A stretch of DNA of 64,000 nucleotides, from the NCBI RefSeq assembly GCF_000379025.1, contig NZ_KB900621.1, positions 53,928-117,927 of the forward strand, given 5' to 3'. Within the stretch, counting starts at the first letter, position 1. Every line of letters begins with the position of its first letter. Positions 1 to 11,859 of this stretch are shown one piece after another. A model generated the notes under the pieces. That model did not search any database, had not been told where the DNA came from, and worked only from the letters and a program-made list of their open reading frames with translations. The DNA is from Orenia marismortui DSM 5156 (GTDB lineage Bacteria > Bacillota > Halanaerobiia > Halobacteroidales > Halobacteroidaceae). The position numbers and the translations under genes were made by a program.

Positions 1-183
1 TTTAATTTGGGAAACTGTACCACGCTTTAACTCGTTTCTAATTGTATTAGAAGCTCTACCTAGACGTTTTGCAATAGCATAAGGCGACATTCCTTCGGAA
101 TGTAACAATGCAATTTGACCACGCTCATAAGCATTTAGGTGTTTATTTTTTCGGGATTTTGGTGTATCATTTAAGTAGTCCAT
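1..183 (-). CDS. IS30-family transposase, N-terminal 61 codons (cut by window edge)
   Basis: The minus-strand frame opens with ATG at 183, has a good ribosome site (AGGAGGG) just upstream, and runs off the left edge without a stop. The peptide has a short basic leader and then a helix-turn-helix: YERGQIALLHSEGMSPYAIA followed by KRLGRASNTIRNELKRGT. This is the N-terminal layout of IS30-type transposases, which bind the element ends and cut and rejoin DNA with a C-terminal DDE domain that lies outside the window. Whether the copy is intact cannot be seen. Family assignment rests on this HTH pattern only. Confidence 0.8.
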   Translation of the reverse strand, partial: MDYLNDTPKSRKNKHLNAYERGQIALLHSEGMSPYAIAKRLGRASNTIRNELKRGTVSQIK

Positions 184-227
184 AGTGTGCACCCTCCTGT
201 AATTTTTTGTTTTGTGGTGATTCAATT

Positions 228-253
228 ATATTACAGTTTGGTCCACTATGGGC
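228..253. repeat. Candidate terminal end of the IS30-type element
   Basis: About 45 bp upstream of the transposase start is a stretch around TACAGTTTGGTCCACTATGG. It lies where the left terminal inverted repeat of an IS30 element would be, and beyond it the base composition becomes the AT-rich type seen before purB. The partner end is off the window, so the call is positional only. Confidence 0.35.
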
Positions 254-416
254 ATTTTTTTATTAGTTCAATTTAATTATACAATCAACCAAATTAATAA
301 TTTATTAAAATATCAACATAATATAATTAATATATAGAAGTTTTACTTTACTACACTAAAACAATAAAATAAACGAATATTAATAAATGTTGGAACAATA
401 AAAATTCGACTTATCG

Positions 417-445
417 TTGACATTTATTTTGTAATTTGCTATCAT
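417..445 (+). promoter_or_regulatory. Sigma-A promoter of purB-purA
   Basis: TTGACA (417-422), a 17-nt spacer and TATCAT (440-445) form a near-consensus promoter about 150 nt before purB. A CGAA (374-377) and a TTCG (405-408) lie upstream; the TTCG is 8 nt before the -35 box. The same arrangement recurs before purD and purB2 and may be a repressor site. The rest of the 240-596 gap is AT-rich with no aptamer or small gene that I can recognise. Confidence 0.75.
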
Positions 446-596
446 ATTAATGTTGGATAATAATTTCCTAACATTAGATTTTGGTTATTAATTATTGTTT
501 ATAAATAGTTATTAATTTAAATTTTATAAATTGTAGTTAGTAACTGAAGTTTTTAATGAAAGAGTGATAAAATTAATCGCTAGGAGGATCAAGTAA

Positions 597-1892
597 ATGA
601 TTACCCGTTATTCATTAGATAAGATGGAAAAAGTTTGGAGTGAAGAAAACAAGTTTGAAAAATGGTTAGAAATTGAGATTGCTGTCTGTGAAGCTTTAGC
701 AGAAGTAGGAGAGATTCCTAAAGCAGATGTGGAAAATATTAAGAAGAATGCTACCTTTGAGGTAGATAGGATTAAGGAGATAGAACAAGAGACTAGACAT
801 GATATTTTAGCTTTTTTGACAGCTGTAGCAGAGAGTTTAGGTGAAGAGTCTAAATATATACATATGGGACTAACTTCTTCAGATATTAAAGATACTGCTA
901 GGGCTCTACAGATGAAAGAATCTGTAGAATTAATTTTAAAAGATTTAGTTTTAGTTAAAGATGTTTTAGCAGAGCAAGCTAAGAAATATAAGATGAGGGT
1001 AATGATTGGTCGAACTCATGGAGTTCATGCTGAGCCTGTAACCTTAGGTTTGAAATTAGCTAACTGGTATTCTGAAATAAATAGAAATATAGAAAGAGCT
1101 AAGGAATTATTAACTAGAGTTAGTATTGGCAAAATTTCAGGTGCTGTAGGAACCTTTGCTAATATAAGTCCTAAAGTAGAAGAGATAGCTTGTGAAAAGT
1201 TAGGGATTAAAGCTGCAGCAATATCTTCTCAAATTTTACAAAGAGATAGGCATGCTGAATATTTAAGTGTTTTGGCAATTATAGCTAGTTCTTTAGATAA
1301 ATTTGCTACTGAGATTAGAAACTTACAACGAACAGACATCTTAGAAATTGAAGAAAGCTTTAAGAAAGGTCAAAAGGGTTCTTCGGCAATGCCTCATAAG
1401 AAGAATCCAATTGTTTGTGAAAGAATTTCTGGATTATCTAGAGTTGTAAAAGCTAATACTAATGTTGGTTTTGACAATGTTAATTTGTGGCATGAAAGAG
1501 ATTTAACTCATTCTTCACCAGAACGTGTAGTGCTACCAGATAGTAGTATTTTAATTGATTACATGTTAACTAAATTTGCTGATGTAGTTAAGAATCTAGC
1601 TGTACATGAAGATAATATGGAGGCAAATTTAGCCAAAACAAAAGGTCTTATCTTTTCGCAAAAAGTTATGTTATCTTTAGTAGATAAAGGTCTATTAAGA
1701 GATGATGCTTATGCTATTGTACAGCGTAATGCTCTTGAAGCTTGGAATAGTAAGAAGACTTTTAAAGAACTATTATTGGCTGATAGTGAATTAGTAAAAC
1801 ATATGAATAAGAAAGAAGTAGAAGATATCTTTGATTACAAGTATCATTTACAAAATATAGATGTTATTTATGATAGATTAGGATTAAGTTAA
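597..1892 (+). CDS. purB: Adenylosuccinate lyase (Bacillus-type)
   Basis: This enzyme cleaves fumarate from SAICAR and from adenylosuccinate, so it acts in both IMP and AMP synthesis in the cytosol. The 431-residue length matches the Bacillus-type enzyme. The superfamily signatures are present: TSSD near residue 93, the catalytic His in GRTHGVHAEP near 141, and the mobile signature loop GSSAMPHKKNP near 261 with the catalytic Ser. A strong AGGAGG precedes the ATG. It is followed after 48 nt by purA, its partner in AMP synthesis. A second, larger purB lies at 18387-19787, so the genome has two versions. The family call is secure; the division of labour between the copies is unknown. Confidence 0.96.
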   Translation: MITRYSLDKMEKVWSEENKFEKWLEIEIAVCEALAEVGEIPKADVENIKKNATFEVDRIKEIEQETRHDILAFLTAVAESLGEESKYIHMGLTSSDIKDTARALQMKESVELILKDLVLVKDVLAEQAKKYKMRVMIGRTHGVHAEPVTLGLKLANWYSEINRNIERAKELLTRVSIGKISGAVGTFANISPKVEEIACEKLGIKAAAISSQILQRDRHAEYLSVLAIIASSLDKFATEIRNLQRTDILEIEESFKKGQKGSSAMPHKKNPIVCERISGLSRVVKANTNVGFDNVNLWHERDLTHSSPERVVLPDSSILIDYMLTKFADVVKNLAVHEDNMEANLAKTKGLIFSQKVMLSLVDKGLLRDDAYAIVQRNALEAWNSKKTFKELLLADSELVKHMNKKEVEDIFDYKYHLQNIDVIYDRLGLS

Positions 1893-1940
1893 TATTATAC
1901 AATAAAAATTTATTATGTGATTGTATAGGGGGATTTATAA

Positions 1941-3230
<1,290 letters not shown>

Positions 3231-3238
3231 TAGTTTAG

Positions 3239-3267
3239 TTGACAATAATTAATATTTTAGGTAGTAT
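3239..3267 (+). promoter_or_regulatory. Promoter for the ZTP riboswitch transcript
   Basis: TTGACA (3239-3244), a 17-nt spacer and TAGTAT (3262-3267) lie just after the purA stop codon. A transcript starting near 3275 would enter the ZTP aptamer about 30 nt later. Confidence 0.6.
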
Positions 3268-3303
3268 AGAAGTATAAAGTATAATAAACAAAATAAAATA
3301 CAA

Positions 3304-3375
3304 GATTATATAACTGGTGGATTACATGGAATTAACCATGGGGAAGTATAATCTTTAGTTAAATCGCCCACCTGG
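3304..3375 (+). ncRNA. ZTP (pfl-motif) riboswitch aptamer
   Basis: The stretch fits the pfl/ZTP fold. P1 is GATTATA (3304-3310) with TATAATC (3347-3353). Inside it is ACTGGTGG, a CATGG/CCATG hairpin and the conserved GGGAAG. After a short linker comes CGCCCACCTGG. The known motif has a GGCGG/CCGCC pseudoknot; here it is GGTGG (3316-3320) with CCACC (3368-3372), a compensatory change that supports the structure. ZTP builds up when 10-formyl-THF is short, and pfl genes are classic targets, which fits pflB downstream. The 3' pseudoknot strand is shared with the terminator that follows, implying ligand-dependent antitermination. Confidence 0.85.
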
Positions 3376-3407
3376 ATAATAAATATTCATTATCCAGGTG
3401 GGTTTTT
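3367..3407 (+). terminator. Terminator of the ZTP riboswitch
   Basis: A 14-bp perfect stem (3367-3380 with 3389-3402, starting CCCACCTGG) has an 8-nt loop and ends in TTTTT. Its left arm contains the CCACC that would otherwise form the aptamer pseudoknot. The group II intron starts at the end of the T run. Confidence 0.9.
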
Positions 3408-5472
3408 GTGTGTGCCTCGTAGATTTAGTAAACAGTAGGTGAAAATCCTATCCATGCTGTTTTCGCCAGTACGGTGTGTGAAATCAACAGTAGCAGGGTG
3501 TCTACCGTGAGGTAGAATCTGAAGAGTTTGAGATGAGCAATCAGTCCGGAACAATATGTGAACCAGAGGTGGCATTTAGCTTTGGCGACCCGCCATAAAA
3601 ACGGGGAAGTCCAATGTTAGCTTGGGGCTCTGTACAAAGGAGAGACAGGTAGCGCTGGTAAATACGTGTAACTGGAAGTGCCCATGTTAGAAAACTAGGT
3701 GTGATTAGGGTCGGAATGATTGTAGGGTTTACGTAATTGACCGAGGGAATCTCTAATATAATTCTTTATAGAAATCTATAGAGATAAGTGATGGTATAAC
3801 TCCAACAGGAAAGCCAGAGTGATGATATATTAGAGTTCAGAAGATATCATAGTAGTGAGAAAAAAATCAACGAAAGTTGATTATAGCGAAGGATATCTAG
3901 GTTATTGAAGTTTAAGATTTGATTACTAATGATATCTTAATTTTGAGTGGTTTAAACACTAGTACTATAGTGGGTTCTAGTAGAATTACAAACAGGAAAT
4001 CATAACTGTAAAGTATGGATAACCTAGAGAACACCATAACCTAAGTAATGGTAAACTGAGAGGTGCGATTGGTGAGAGCTTAGAGACGTGCTCAGGAGTG
4101 CTATGAATATAGGGATTAAGATATTAAGGTGAGACAGGAAGAACTAGTAAGTAGTGAAGTTAGGATAGGTGTTAAAATTTCGAACTCTATATAGTTTGAA
4201 GGATAAAATCACAAAGAAATTTCACTTATATATTGCAGGACAAAAAGTACTGGATAATGGTGGCTGTGGTGGAGTTGATAATGTAAGCATAGAAGAGTTT
4301 AAAAATAATTACAAGATGAATATGCGAGAACTTCATAGACAGCTGATAGAGAATACTTACGAGCCATTACCAGTGTTACGGACGTACATTTCCAAAGGAA
4401 ATGGAGAAAAGAGACCACTAGGTATTCCAGTAATCAAAGATAGAATTGCTCAACAAGCAGTGAGGCAAGTACTAGAAATATACTTTGAGCGAGAATTTTG
4501 TGAATGTTCCTTTGGTTTCAGACCTAATAGGTCTGCTCACGATGCGATAGAAAAGATAGAGAAATATAAAGAACAAGGTTACTACTGGGTGGTAGACGCA
4601 GACATTAAATCTTATTTTGATACTATAGACCATGAGTTATTAATGGATTTTATAGCGGAATATATAAGTGATGGTTGGGTATTAGATATTATCAGGTCAT
4701 GGCTGACAATTGGAGTTATGACTGAAGAAGGTAGAGAAGAAACTAGAGAAGGGACACCTCAAGGAGGTGTCATCTCTCCTCTATTAGCTAATATCTATTT
4801 ACATTACTTTGATAAGAAAATGACTCGTCGAGGTTACAAAATAGTCCGCTTTGCTGACGACTTTGTAATCTTAACTAAAAATAAGCGCAAAGCAAAGAGA
4901 GCGTTAAAAGTTACCCGTAAAATTATAGAGGATGAATTGAAGTTGAAACTTCATCCTCGTAAGACGGTAGTAACTAACTTTTATGATGGATTTGAATTTC
5001 TAGGATTCAAATTTCACCATTCTGAATACAAGAGACCTAAAGATAAAGCAATAACAAAATTCAAAAACAAAGTAAGAAAGATTACTAGAAGAACTAGACC
5101 TTTTCCTGTAGAAGTAATAATTGCAAAATTAAATCCAGTTTTGAGAGGTTGGGGTAACTATTTCAAGATAGGAAATGTGAAGACTTTGTTTACGAGGTTG
5201 GATAAATGGATTAGAATGAGAATGCGTTCGTTTATCGAAAAGAAAAAGGCGATAATGTATCAAAATTATCGCTTTTCAAATAGTTATCTAAGAGATAAAG
5301 GACTTCAATCATTACTTACTGATGTGCTCTAATTAAGGGTAAAATATACATCTATGGTAACATAGAGTCGAAGACTTACTCTCTGATAAGGAGCACCAAT
5401 AACCGAAAGCTGTATACGGGAAAACCGTACGTACAGTTTGACAAGGGGTCCCAGCCGTGAGGCTGGTCCTAC
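3408..5472 (+). mobile_element. Group IIC (bacterial class C) intron inserted at the riboswitch terminator
   Basis: The element begins GTGTG immediately after a terminator stem and T run, the known target of group IIC introns. The 5' end could be 3408 or 3410 because the GT repeat is ambiguous. The RNA half shows typical GGTGAAAATCC-type domain I sequence. An intron-encoded reverse transcriptase follows. Domain V is a hairpin at about 5407-5439 with the AGC catalytic triad and a GAAA-type tetraloop. Domain VI (about 5445-5471) ends in AC. The flanking exons read TTTTT and TTTATTATG, so removing the intron restores the riboswitch terminator T run. At about 2065 bp it looks full length. Confidence 0.88.
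4169..5332 (+). CDS. ltrA: Group II intron reverse transcriptase/maturase
   Basis: The protein helps the intron fold and splice and copies it into new sites. It has the RT palm blocks: the SFGFRPNRSAHDA segment near residue 114, the DADIKSYFDTIDH block near 143, GTPQGGVISPLLANIYL near 195 and the catalytic FADD at about 228-231. After the RT domain comes the X/thumb maturase region (RGWGNYF near 327). No HNH endonuclease domain follows, as expected for class C. Translation probably starts at GTG; a weak TAGGATAG precedes it. The 387 residues look complete, with no frameshift. Confidence 0.93.
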   Translation: MLKFRTLYSLKDKITKKFHLYIAGQKVLDNGGCGGVDNVSIEEFKNNYKMNMRELHRQLIENTYEPLPVLRTYISKGNGEKRPLGIPVIKDRIAQQAVRQVLEIYFEREFCECSFGFRPNRSAHDAIEKIEKYKEQGYYWVVDADIKSYFDTIDHELLMDFIAEYISDGWVLDIIRSWLTIGVMTEEGREETREGTPQGGVISPLLANIYLHYFDKKMTRRGYKIVRFADDFVILTKNKRKAKRALKVTRKIIEDELKLKLHPRKTVVTNFYDGFEFLGFKFHHSEYKRPKDKAITKFKNKVRKITRRTRPFPVEVIIAKLNPVLRGWGNYFKIGNVKTLFTRLDKWIRMRMRSFIEKKKAIMYQNYRFSNSYLRDKGLQSLLTDVL

Positions 5473-5631
5473 TTTATTATGATATAAAGATTTTAATTTT
5501 TTTTAAAGATAATTAAGTTCAATTGAACATTGATAAATTAATAACAAAAAATATTGTTTAAATTATCATTTGAATCTGAATTGTTTGAAAATTTTATTTA
5601 TTCACTAAAAAATTAAATTAATTGACTATAA

Positions 5632-5660
5632 AAATAGCTTATGTTATTATTGAGACAAGT
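5632..5660 (+). promoter_or_regulatory. Upstream promoter candidate for pflB
   Basis: TTGACT (5632-5637), a 17-nt spacer and TATTAT (5655-5660) lie in the 463-nt gap between intron and pflB. An imperfect Fur-like half site, ATTATCA (5677-5683), lies just downstream. The surrounding gap is very AT-rich and holds no open frame that I can support. Confidence 0.5.
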
Positions 5661-5852
5661 TAAATAATTATCATTACTAAAAAGAATAGATATATATTTA
5701 ACAATGATAGATTTTAAACTTTAGTTAGTTAATTAAAAATTTCTATAATGTGATGTATTTAATAGTATACTAATTAAAGTAATGATAATATATATTCGAC
5801 TTGTATAGTTATATAATTTAATTAGCAGTTGAATGAGAAGAGTATGATATAT

Positions 5853-5906
5853 TTGAAGTTCTTATTCGATTATGCTATAATTTGTTTGTAACGATAATTA
5901 TTATCA
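5853..5906 (+). promoter_or_regulatory. pflB-proximal promoter with a Fur-type operator
   Basis: TTGAAG (5853-5858), a 17-nt spacer and TATAAT (5876-5881) make a good promoter. At 5892-5906 is CGATAATTATTATCA, a 7-1-7 inverted repeat that matches the TGATAATNATTATCA Fur core at 14 of 15 positions. It covers the region just after the expected transcription start, so a bound repressor would block initiation. This suggests metal control of pflB in addition to the ZTP leader. Confidence 0.6.
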
Positions 5907-5935
5907 TTTAATAAGAATATAAGGAGGAAACTCTA

Positions 5936-8152
5936 ATGAGTAAATTTAAGAGTGGTAAATGGCAAGATGAAGTTGATGTTAGGGACTTTGTTCAGAGAAA
6001 TTATCTTCCATATGAAGGTGATGATTCTTTTTTAGCAGGTCCAACTGAAAGAACTACAAAGATTTGGGAAAAGTGTTCTGAATTAATTTGGAAAGAAATC
6101 GAAAATGATGGGGTATTAGATGTAGATGCTAATACAGTAGCTGATATTAATGCTTATGATGCAGGATATATAGATGAAGATTTAGAGAAGATAGTTGGGT
6201 TACAAACTGATGCACCTTTAAAGAGAACCTTAAATGTTTATGGTGGAATCAGAATGGCTAATCAAGCAGCTGAAGCTTATGGTTATGAAGTAAGTGATAA
6301 GATTAAAGAGATCTTTACGACTTATAGAAAAACTCATAATGATGGTGTTTTTGATGTATATAATCCTGAATTAAGGGAGATTCGTCGTTCTGGTGTAATT
6401 ACTGGTTTACCAGATGCTTATGGCCGTGGAAGAATTATTGGTGATTATAGGCGTATAGCTTTATATGGTATTGATAAATTAATTGAAGATAAAGATCAAG
6501 ATAAGACTAACTTAACTGGTCCAATGACTGAAGAAGTTATTCGTTTACGAGAAGAAGTTAGTGATCAAATTAAAGCATTGAAGAAATTAAAAGGTTTAGG
6601 AGAAACTTATGGATTAGAATTAGGTCGTCCAGCTGAAAATGCTCATGAAGCAATTCAATGGACTTATATGGGATATTTAGCAGCTATTCAAGAGAATAAT
6701 GGTGCTGCAATGTCTTTAGGTAGAGTTTCTGAATTCTTCGATATCTATATTGAAAATGATATTAAAGAAGGTAAATTAACAGAGTCAGAAGCACAGGAAT
6801 TAGTTGATGATTTTGTAGTTAAATTAAGATTAGCTCGTCAATTAAGAACACCAGCTTATAATGAATTATTCAGTGGAGATCCACTTTGGGTAACATTAGT
6901 TGTTGGAGGTATGGGAATTGATGGTCGCCCATTAGTAACTAAGACAAGCTTCAGAATTTTAAATACATTATATAACTTAGGACCAGCACCAGAACCAAAC
7001 TTAACAGTTTTATGGTCTGAAAGATTACCAGAAGGATTTAAAAACTTCTGTGCTAAGGTTTCTAAAGATACAAGTTCAATCCAATATGAAAATGATTGTA
7101 TTATGAGACCTAACTTTGGTGATGACTATAGTATTGCATGTTGTGTATCTGCTATGGATTCAGGTAAGCATATTCAATACTTTGGTGCTAGATGTAACTT
7201 ACCTAAAACATTACTTTATGCGTTAAATGGTGGTAGAGATGAAAAGACTGGTGTACAAGTGGGGCCAGAATTTGCTGCTTATGATGGTGATGTTTTAGAA
7301 TTTGATAAAGTAATGGAACAATTTGATAGATTCTTAGATTGGTTAACTGAAAAGTATGTAGATGCTTTAAATATTATTCACTACATGCATGATAAGTATG
7401 CTTATGAAGCAGTACAAATGGCATTACATGATACAGAAGTAGGAAGAATTATGGGATTTGGTGTTGCTGGACTATCAATTATTGCTGACTCCTTAAGTGC
7501 TATTAAATATGCAACAGTTAAGCCAATTAGAAATGATGAAGGAATTATAGTTGATTTTGAAATCGAAGGAGACTTCCCTAAATATGGTAACGATGATGAT
7601 CGTGCTGATAAATTAGCTGTAGATGTTGTTAAGAGATTTATGACTAAATTAGAAAATCATAAATTGTATAGAAATGCTGAACATTCTATGTCTATTTTAA
7701 CAATTACTTCAAATGTAGTTTATGGTAAGAAGACTGGTGCTACTCCTGATGGACGTAAATTAGGAGAACCATTTGCTCCAGGTGCAAATCCAATGCATGG
7801 ACGTGATACTTCTGGTGCTATTGCATCATTAAACTCTGTTGCTAAAATACCATATGACTATTGTCAAGATGGTATTTCTAACACATTCTCTATTGTTCCT
7901 AAAGCTTTAGGTGCTGATGAGAATGAGCAGGTTAATAACTTAGTTTCCATTTTAGATGGATACTTTGATCAAGAAGCTCATCACTTGAATGTAAATGTAC
8001 TTCAAAGAGAAACATTATTAGATGCAGTAGAGCATCCAGAGAAATATCCACAATTAACAATTAGGGTTTCTGGATATGCAGTTAACTTCATTAGATTAAC
8101 TCCAGAGCAACAACAGGAAGTAATTGCTCGTACGTTCCATAAGAGTATGTAA
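5936..8152 (+). CDS. pflB: Pyruvate formate-lyase (formate acetyltransferase)
   Basis: PFL splits pyruvate and CoA into acetyl-CoA and formate without oxygen, using a glycyl radical. The 738-residue protein has the tandem catalytic cysteines in IACCVSAM (Cys402-Cys403). The C-terminal radical loop RVSGYAVNF has its glycine near 713, 25 residues before the end. These features separate true PFL from glycerol dehydratase-like relatives. A strong AAGGAGG precedes the ATG. Its activase gene follows after 260 nt. Formate from this enzyme can be converted to 10-formyl-THF and used by PurN and PurH, which gives meaning to the ZTP riboswitch upstream. Confidence 0.96.
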   Translation: MSKFKSGKWQDEVDVRDFVQRNYLPYEGDDSFLAGPTERTTKIWEKCSELIWKEIENDGVLDVDANTVADINAYDAGYIDEDLEKIVGLQTDAPLKRTLNVYGGIRMANQAAEAYGYEVSDKIKEIFTTYRKTHNDGVFDVYNPELREIRRSGVITGLPDAYGRGRIIGDYRRIALYGIDKLIEDKDQDKTNLTGPMTEEVIRLREEVSDQIKALKKLKGLGETYGLELGRPAENAHEAIQWTYMGYLAAIQENNGAAMSLGRVSEFFDIYIENDIKEGKLTESEAQELVDDFVVKLRLARQLRTPAYNELFSGDPLWVTLVVGGMGIDGRPLVTKTSFRILNTLYNLGPAPEPNLTVLWSERLPEGFKNFCAKVSKDTSSIQYENDCIMRPNFGDDYSIACCVSAMDSGKHIQYFGARCNLPKTLLYALNGGRDEKTGVQVGPEFAAYDGDVLEFDKVMEQFDRFLDWLTEKYVDALNIIHYMHDKYAYEAVQMALHDTEVGRIMGFGVAGLSIIADSLSAIKYATVKPIRNDEGIIVDFEIEGDFPKYGNDDDRADKLAVDVVKRFMTKLENHKLYRNAEHSMSILTITSNVVYGKKTGATPDGRKLGEPFAPGANPMHGRDTSGAIASLNSVAKIPYDYCQDGISNTFSIVPKALGADENEQVNNLVSILDGYFDQEAHHLNVNVLQRETLLDAVEHPEKYPQLTIRVSGYAVNFIRLTPEQQQEVIARTFHKSM

Positions 8153-8170
8153 TTGAATAGATTTAATTAG

Positions 8171-8209
8171 GAAATTAGGGGATGAATTGTTCATCTCCTA
8201 ATTTCTTTT
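8171..8209 (+). terminator. Terminator after pflB
   Basis: GAAATTAGGGGATGAA pairs with TTCATCTCCTAATTTC around a 3-nt loop and is followed by a T-rich run. It separates pflB from pflA, so pflA may be partly or wholly on its own transcript. Confidence 0.8.
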
Positions 8210-8260
8210 ATATTATTTTTAGTTATAGATATTAAGATTTAAAGTTAAACTTAAGAATGA

Positions 8261-8359
8261 TAAAGCGATACTTCAAGTAACTAGTAAAAAGTGACGAGTA
8301 ACCAGTAAATAACTTAACTTCTCACCTGTTGCTAGTCACTCGTTACTGTCGTTTTATAC
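8261..8359. repeat. Heptad palindrome element, AGTAACN family
   Basis: Outer arms TAAAGCGA and TCGTTTTA bracket two blocks of degenerate heptads. The left arm reads AGTAACT, AGTAAAA, AGTGACG, AGTAACC, AGTAAAT. The right arm, read in reverse complement, is AGTAACG, AGTGACT, AGCAACA, GGTGAGA. The element fills the pflB-pflA gap. Its outer arms match those of the elements at 37338 and 60304, although their heptads differ. Confidence 0.75.
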
Positions 8360-8412
8360 TATGCTAAAAATTAGTCTCAAAGAATGATAATTATAAAAAT
8401 GGAGGGGTTAAT

Positions 8413-9147
8413 ATGACTAAAGGCTGGATTCATTCAGTTGAAAGTTTAGGAACTCAAGATGGGCCTGGGATTAGATATGTAATTTTTACACAAGGGTGTC
8501 CGTTAAGATGTAAGTATTGTCATAATCCTGATACTTGGTGTATGACTGATGGGCAAGAAATTGAAGTTGAAGATTTACTGGATAAAATTTTACGCTGTAA
8601 AAGTTATATTGATAAATCCAATGGTGGAGTAACAATTTCAGGTGGAGAGCCAACACTACAGGTTGAATTTTTATCTGAATTATTAAGAAGATGTCAAGAG
8701 GAAGGTATTCATACAGCTGTTGATACTTCAGGTTATGTTGATCAAGATAAATTTTTAGACTTAATGCCAGATATTGATTTAGTATTATTGGATATTAAAC
8801 ATATTAATGATGTAGAACATCAAGAATTAACAGGGGTTAGTAATGAAAAAATATTAAAGACTTTGAAATTGTTAGAAGATAATCAGAAAAATTTTTGGGT
8901 TAGACATGTTGTGGTTCCAGGAATAAATGATAGTATTAAATATATTGAAGAGTTATCAGATTTATTAGAAGAATTTAATTATTTAGAGAAAGTTGAGTTA
9001 ATTGCCTATCATGAATTAGGAGTTCATAAGTGGGAGACAATCGGCTTAGATTATGAGCTGGCAGATGTAGAACCACCAAAAGAAGAAGATATGAAGAAGT
9101 TTAGAGATATATTTATTAAAAAAGGTATTAATACAGTGATTAAGTAA
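8413..9147 (+). CDS. pflA: Pyruvate formate-lyase activating enzyme
   Basis: This radical-SAM enzyme places the glycyl radical on PflB. The iron-sulfur motif CPLRCKYCHNPDTW has cysteines at 29, 33 and 36, the usual CX3CX2C positions for PFL activases. The SAM-binding ISGGEPTLQ motif lies near residue 76. At 244 residues it is the short form without the extra ferredoxin domain of other glycyl-radical activases, which supports PFL as its partner. GGAGGGG precedes the ATG. It is separated from pflB by a terminator and a heptad palindrome. Confidence 0.95.
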   Translation: MTKGWIHSVESLGTQDGPGIRYVIFTQGCPLRCKYCHNPDTWCMTDGQEIEVEDLLDKILRCKSYIDKSNGGVTISGGEPTLQVEFLSELLRRCQEEGIHTAVDTSGYVDQDKFLDLMPDIDLVLLDIKHINDVEHQELTGVSNEKILKTLKLLEDNQKNFWVRHVVVPGINDSIKYIEELSDLLEEFNYLEKVELIAYHELGVHKWETIGLDYELADVEPPKEEDMKKFRDIFIKKGINTVIK

Positions 9148-9253
9148 AGGGATATCAATATTTTATTTCTTTAATCATAAAGATTTGTTTTGAATATTAA
9201 TCTCTAGTTGTTGTCATACTAATATAAAAACATATAAATTAGGAGTGGCAGTT

Positions 9254-10090
9254 ATGATAAAAAAGAGGTTAGTTTTACTAATTATAGCTCTAATGCTTAT
9301 GCAATTAATTGGGTGCAGCGGAGGTAATAAAAGTAGTAATCAAAGTCAAAACAAGAGTAATCAGCCACCAAGTTCATTAGTAGATATTAGTATGACTGCA
9401 GATAAGATAATTAATAAATTGGAAGAAGAATATAAGAAATTAGAAGAAAAGAAGAAAGAACCTAATAATGAAACTAGTAAAGATCAGTCTAAAGAAAAGA
9501 AGAAAAAAGATAAAAAGTCTAATCCAGAAGATAAATCAGAATCAGAAAGCCAAGAAAAAAAGCAACTAGATAATACCTGGAAAAAGATAAATGAAGAAAT
9601 TAAAAGTTTGCATCAAAGTTGGAATAGTTATGAAAGTAAAGAAGAGATGATTGAAGCAACACAAGTAAATATGATTGAAAAGGAATTAAATAGCTTAACA
9701 GAAATAGCAAGTGCTGAAAATATACTTGCATCTTTACTTAAAGCTAACCAATTTAACTTAACTATATCAGATTTATATGAGAATTATAATGGTAAAGCAA
9801 AAGGATATATAAATAAAATAGAGTCTTATGCTAAAGAAATAATCTATTTAAGCTATATGAATCAAAATAAAGAAAATAAAAATAAACAGTTAGAAGATTT
9901 ATCAAAAATTAAAGAATTGATTCCTCGACTAGAAGTTAAGTTTGAAGAAGATAAAAAAGCTAAAGAAAAAGTTAAGGAGTTAAAGAATGCAGTAAATGAT
10001 TTAGAACAATCTGTTCAAGAAGATATTAAGGAAGTAGTTAAAGTTAAGGGAGAAATGGTTGCTAAGAAGGTTAAGGAATTGAAAAAGTAA
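9254..10090 (+). CDS. Lysine/glutamate-rich lipoprotein, function unknown
   Basis: The start at 9254 (ATG) is preferred over the upstream GTG at 9245, because the latter lies inside the AGGAGTGG ribosome site. The protein begins MIKKRLVLLIIALMLMQLIG and then has a lipobox Cys near residue 21, so it should be lipid-anchored on the outer face of the membrane. The rest is highly charged, with Lys/Glu/Ser/Asn-rich low-complexity sequence (about 60-105) and long helical, probably coiled-coil stretches. I recognise no enzymatic domain. It is monocistronic between pflA and a strong terminator. Confidence 0.75.
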   Translation: MIKKRLVLLIIALMLMQLIGCSGGNKSSNQSQNKSNQPPSSLVDISMTADKIINKLEEEYKKLEEKKKEPNNETSKDQSKEKKKKDKKSNPEDKSESESQEKKQLDNTWKKINEEIKSLHQSWNSYESKEEMIEATQVNMIEKELNSLTEIASAENILASLLKANQFNLTISDLYENYNGKAKGYINKIESYAKEIIYLSYMNQNKENKNKQLEDLSKIKELIPRLEVKFEEDKKAKEKVKELKNAVNDLEQSVQEDIKEVVKVKGEMVAKKVKELKK

Positions 10091-10102
10091 TTTAACTACA
10101 AA

Positions 10103-10144
10103 AAAAGAGCAGATCAGAGTAATTACTCTGATCTGCTCTTTTTT
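10103..10144 (+). terminator. Terminator after the lipoprotein gene
   Basis: A perfect palindrome of about 40 nt centred on GTAATTAC has AAAAGAGC and GCTCTTTT ends and would work on both strands. Confidence 0.9.
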
Positions 10145-10310
10145 ATGTGATTTTTTATAGTAGAAGATTATAGAACAAGGATTTTTTTAGGTAGAGTAGA
10201 ATATAATTAAACGTGTCTATTTATAGAACAATAGTATTTTTATGGAATTTGGGTTAAGGCAGTGAGAAGAGATTTATTTAATTATTTTTAATTTTATCAT
10301 TTAATGATAA

Positions 10311-11669
<1,359 letters not shown>

Positions 11670-11689
11670 TAAGATAAATATACTAATTA

Positions 11690-11720
11690 AACAGCTCAGA
11701 AATGGGCTGTCTAATTTTTT
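11690..11720 (+). terminator. Weak terminator after gdhA
   Basis: AACAGCTC and GGGCTGT form a short imperfect stem followed by TTTTTT. It is less convincing than the other terminators here. Confidence 0.5.
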
Positions 11721-11859
11721 AACTGATATAATTGATAAAATTTTGTAAATAAAGGAGGTAAATATTATCTATCATAGAATGATATAATAATATGTAATAA
11801 TTTATACAATTAATATATTTATTGATTTTATATTCTATATTGTAGAAGGAGATGTAATA

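Noticed and set aside
3390-3575. Minus-strand 61-codon open frame
   Set aside because: It lies inside the structured 5' RNA of the group II intron, has no ribosome site and no recognisable protein pattern.
5881-5935. Rex operator before pflB
   Set aside because: No TTGTGAA-like inverted repeat was found; the palindrome present fits the Fur core better.
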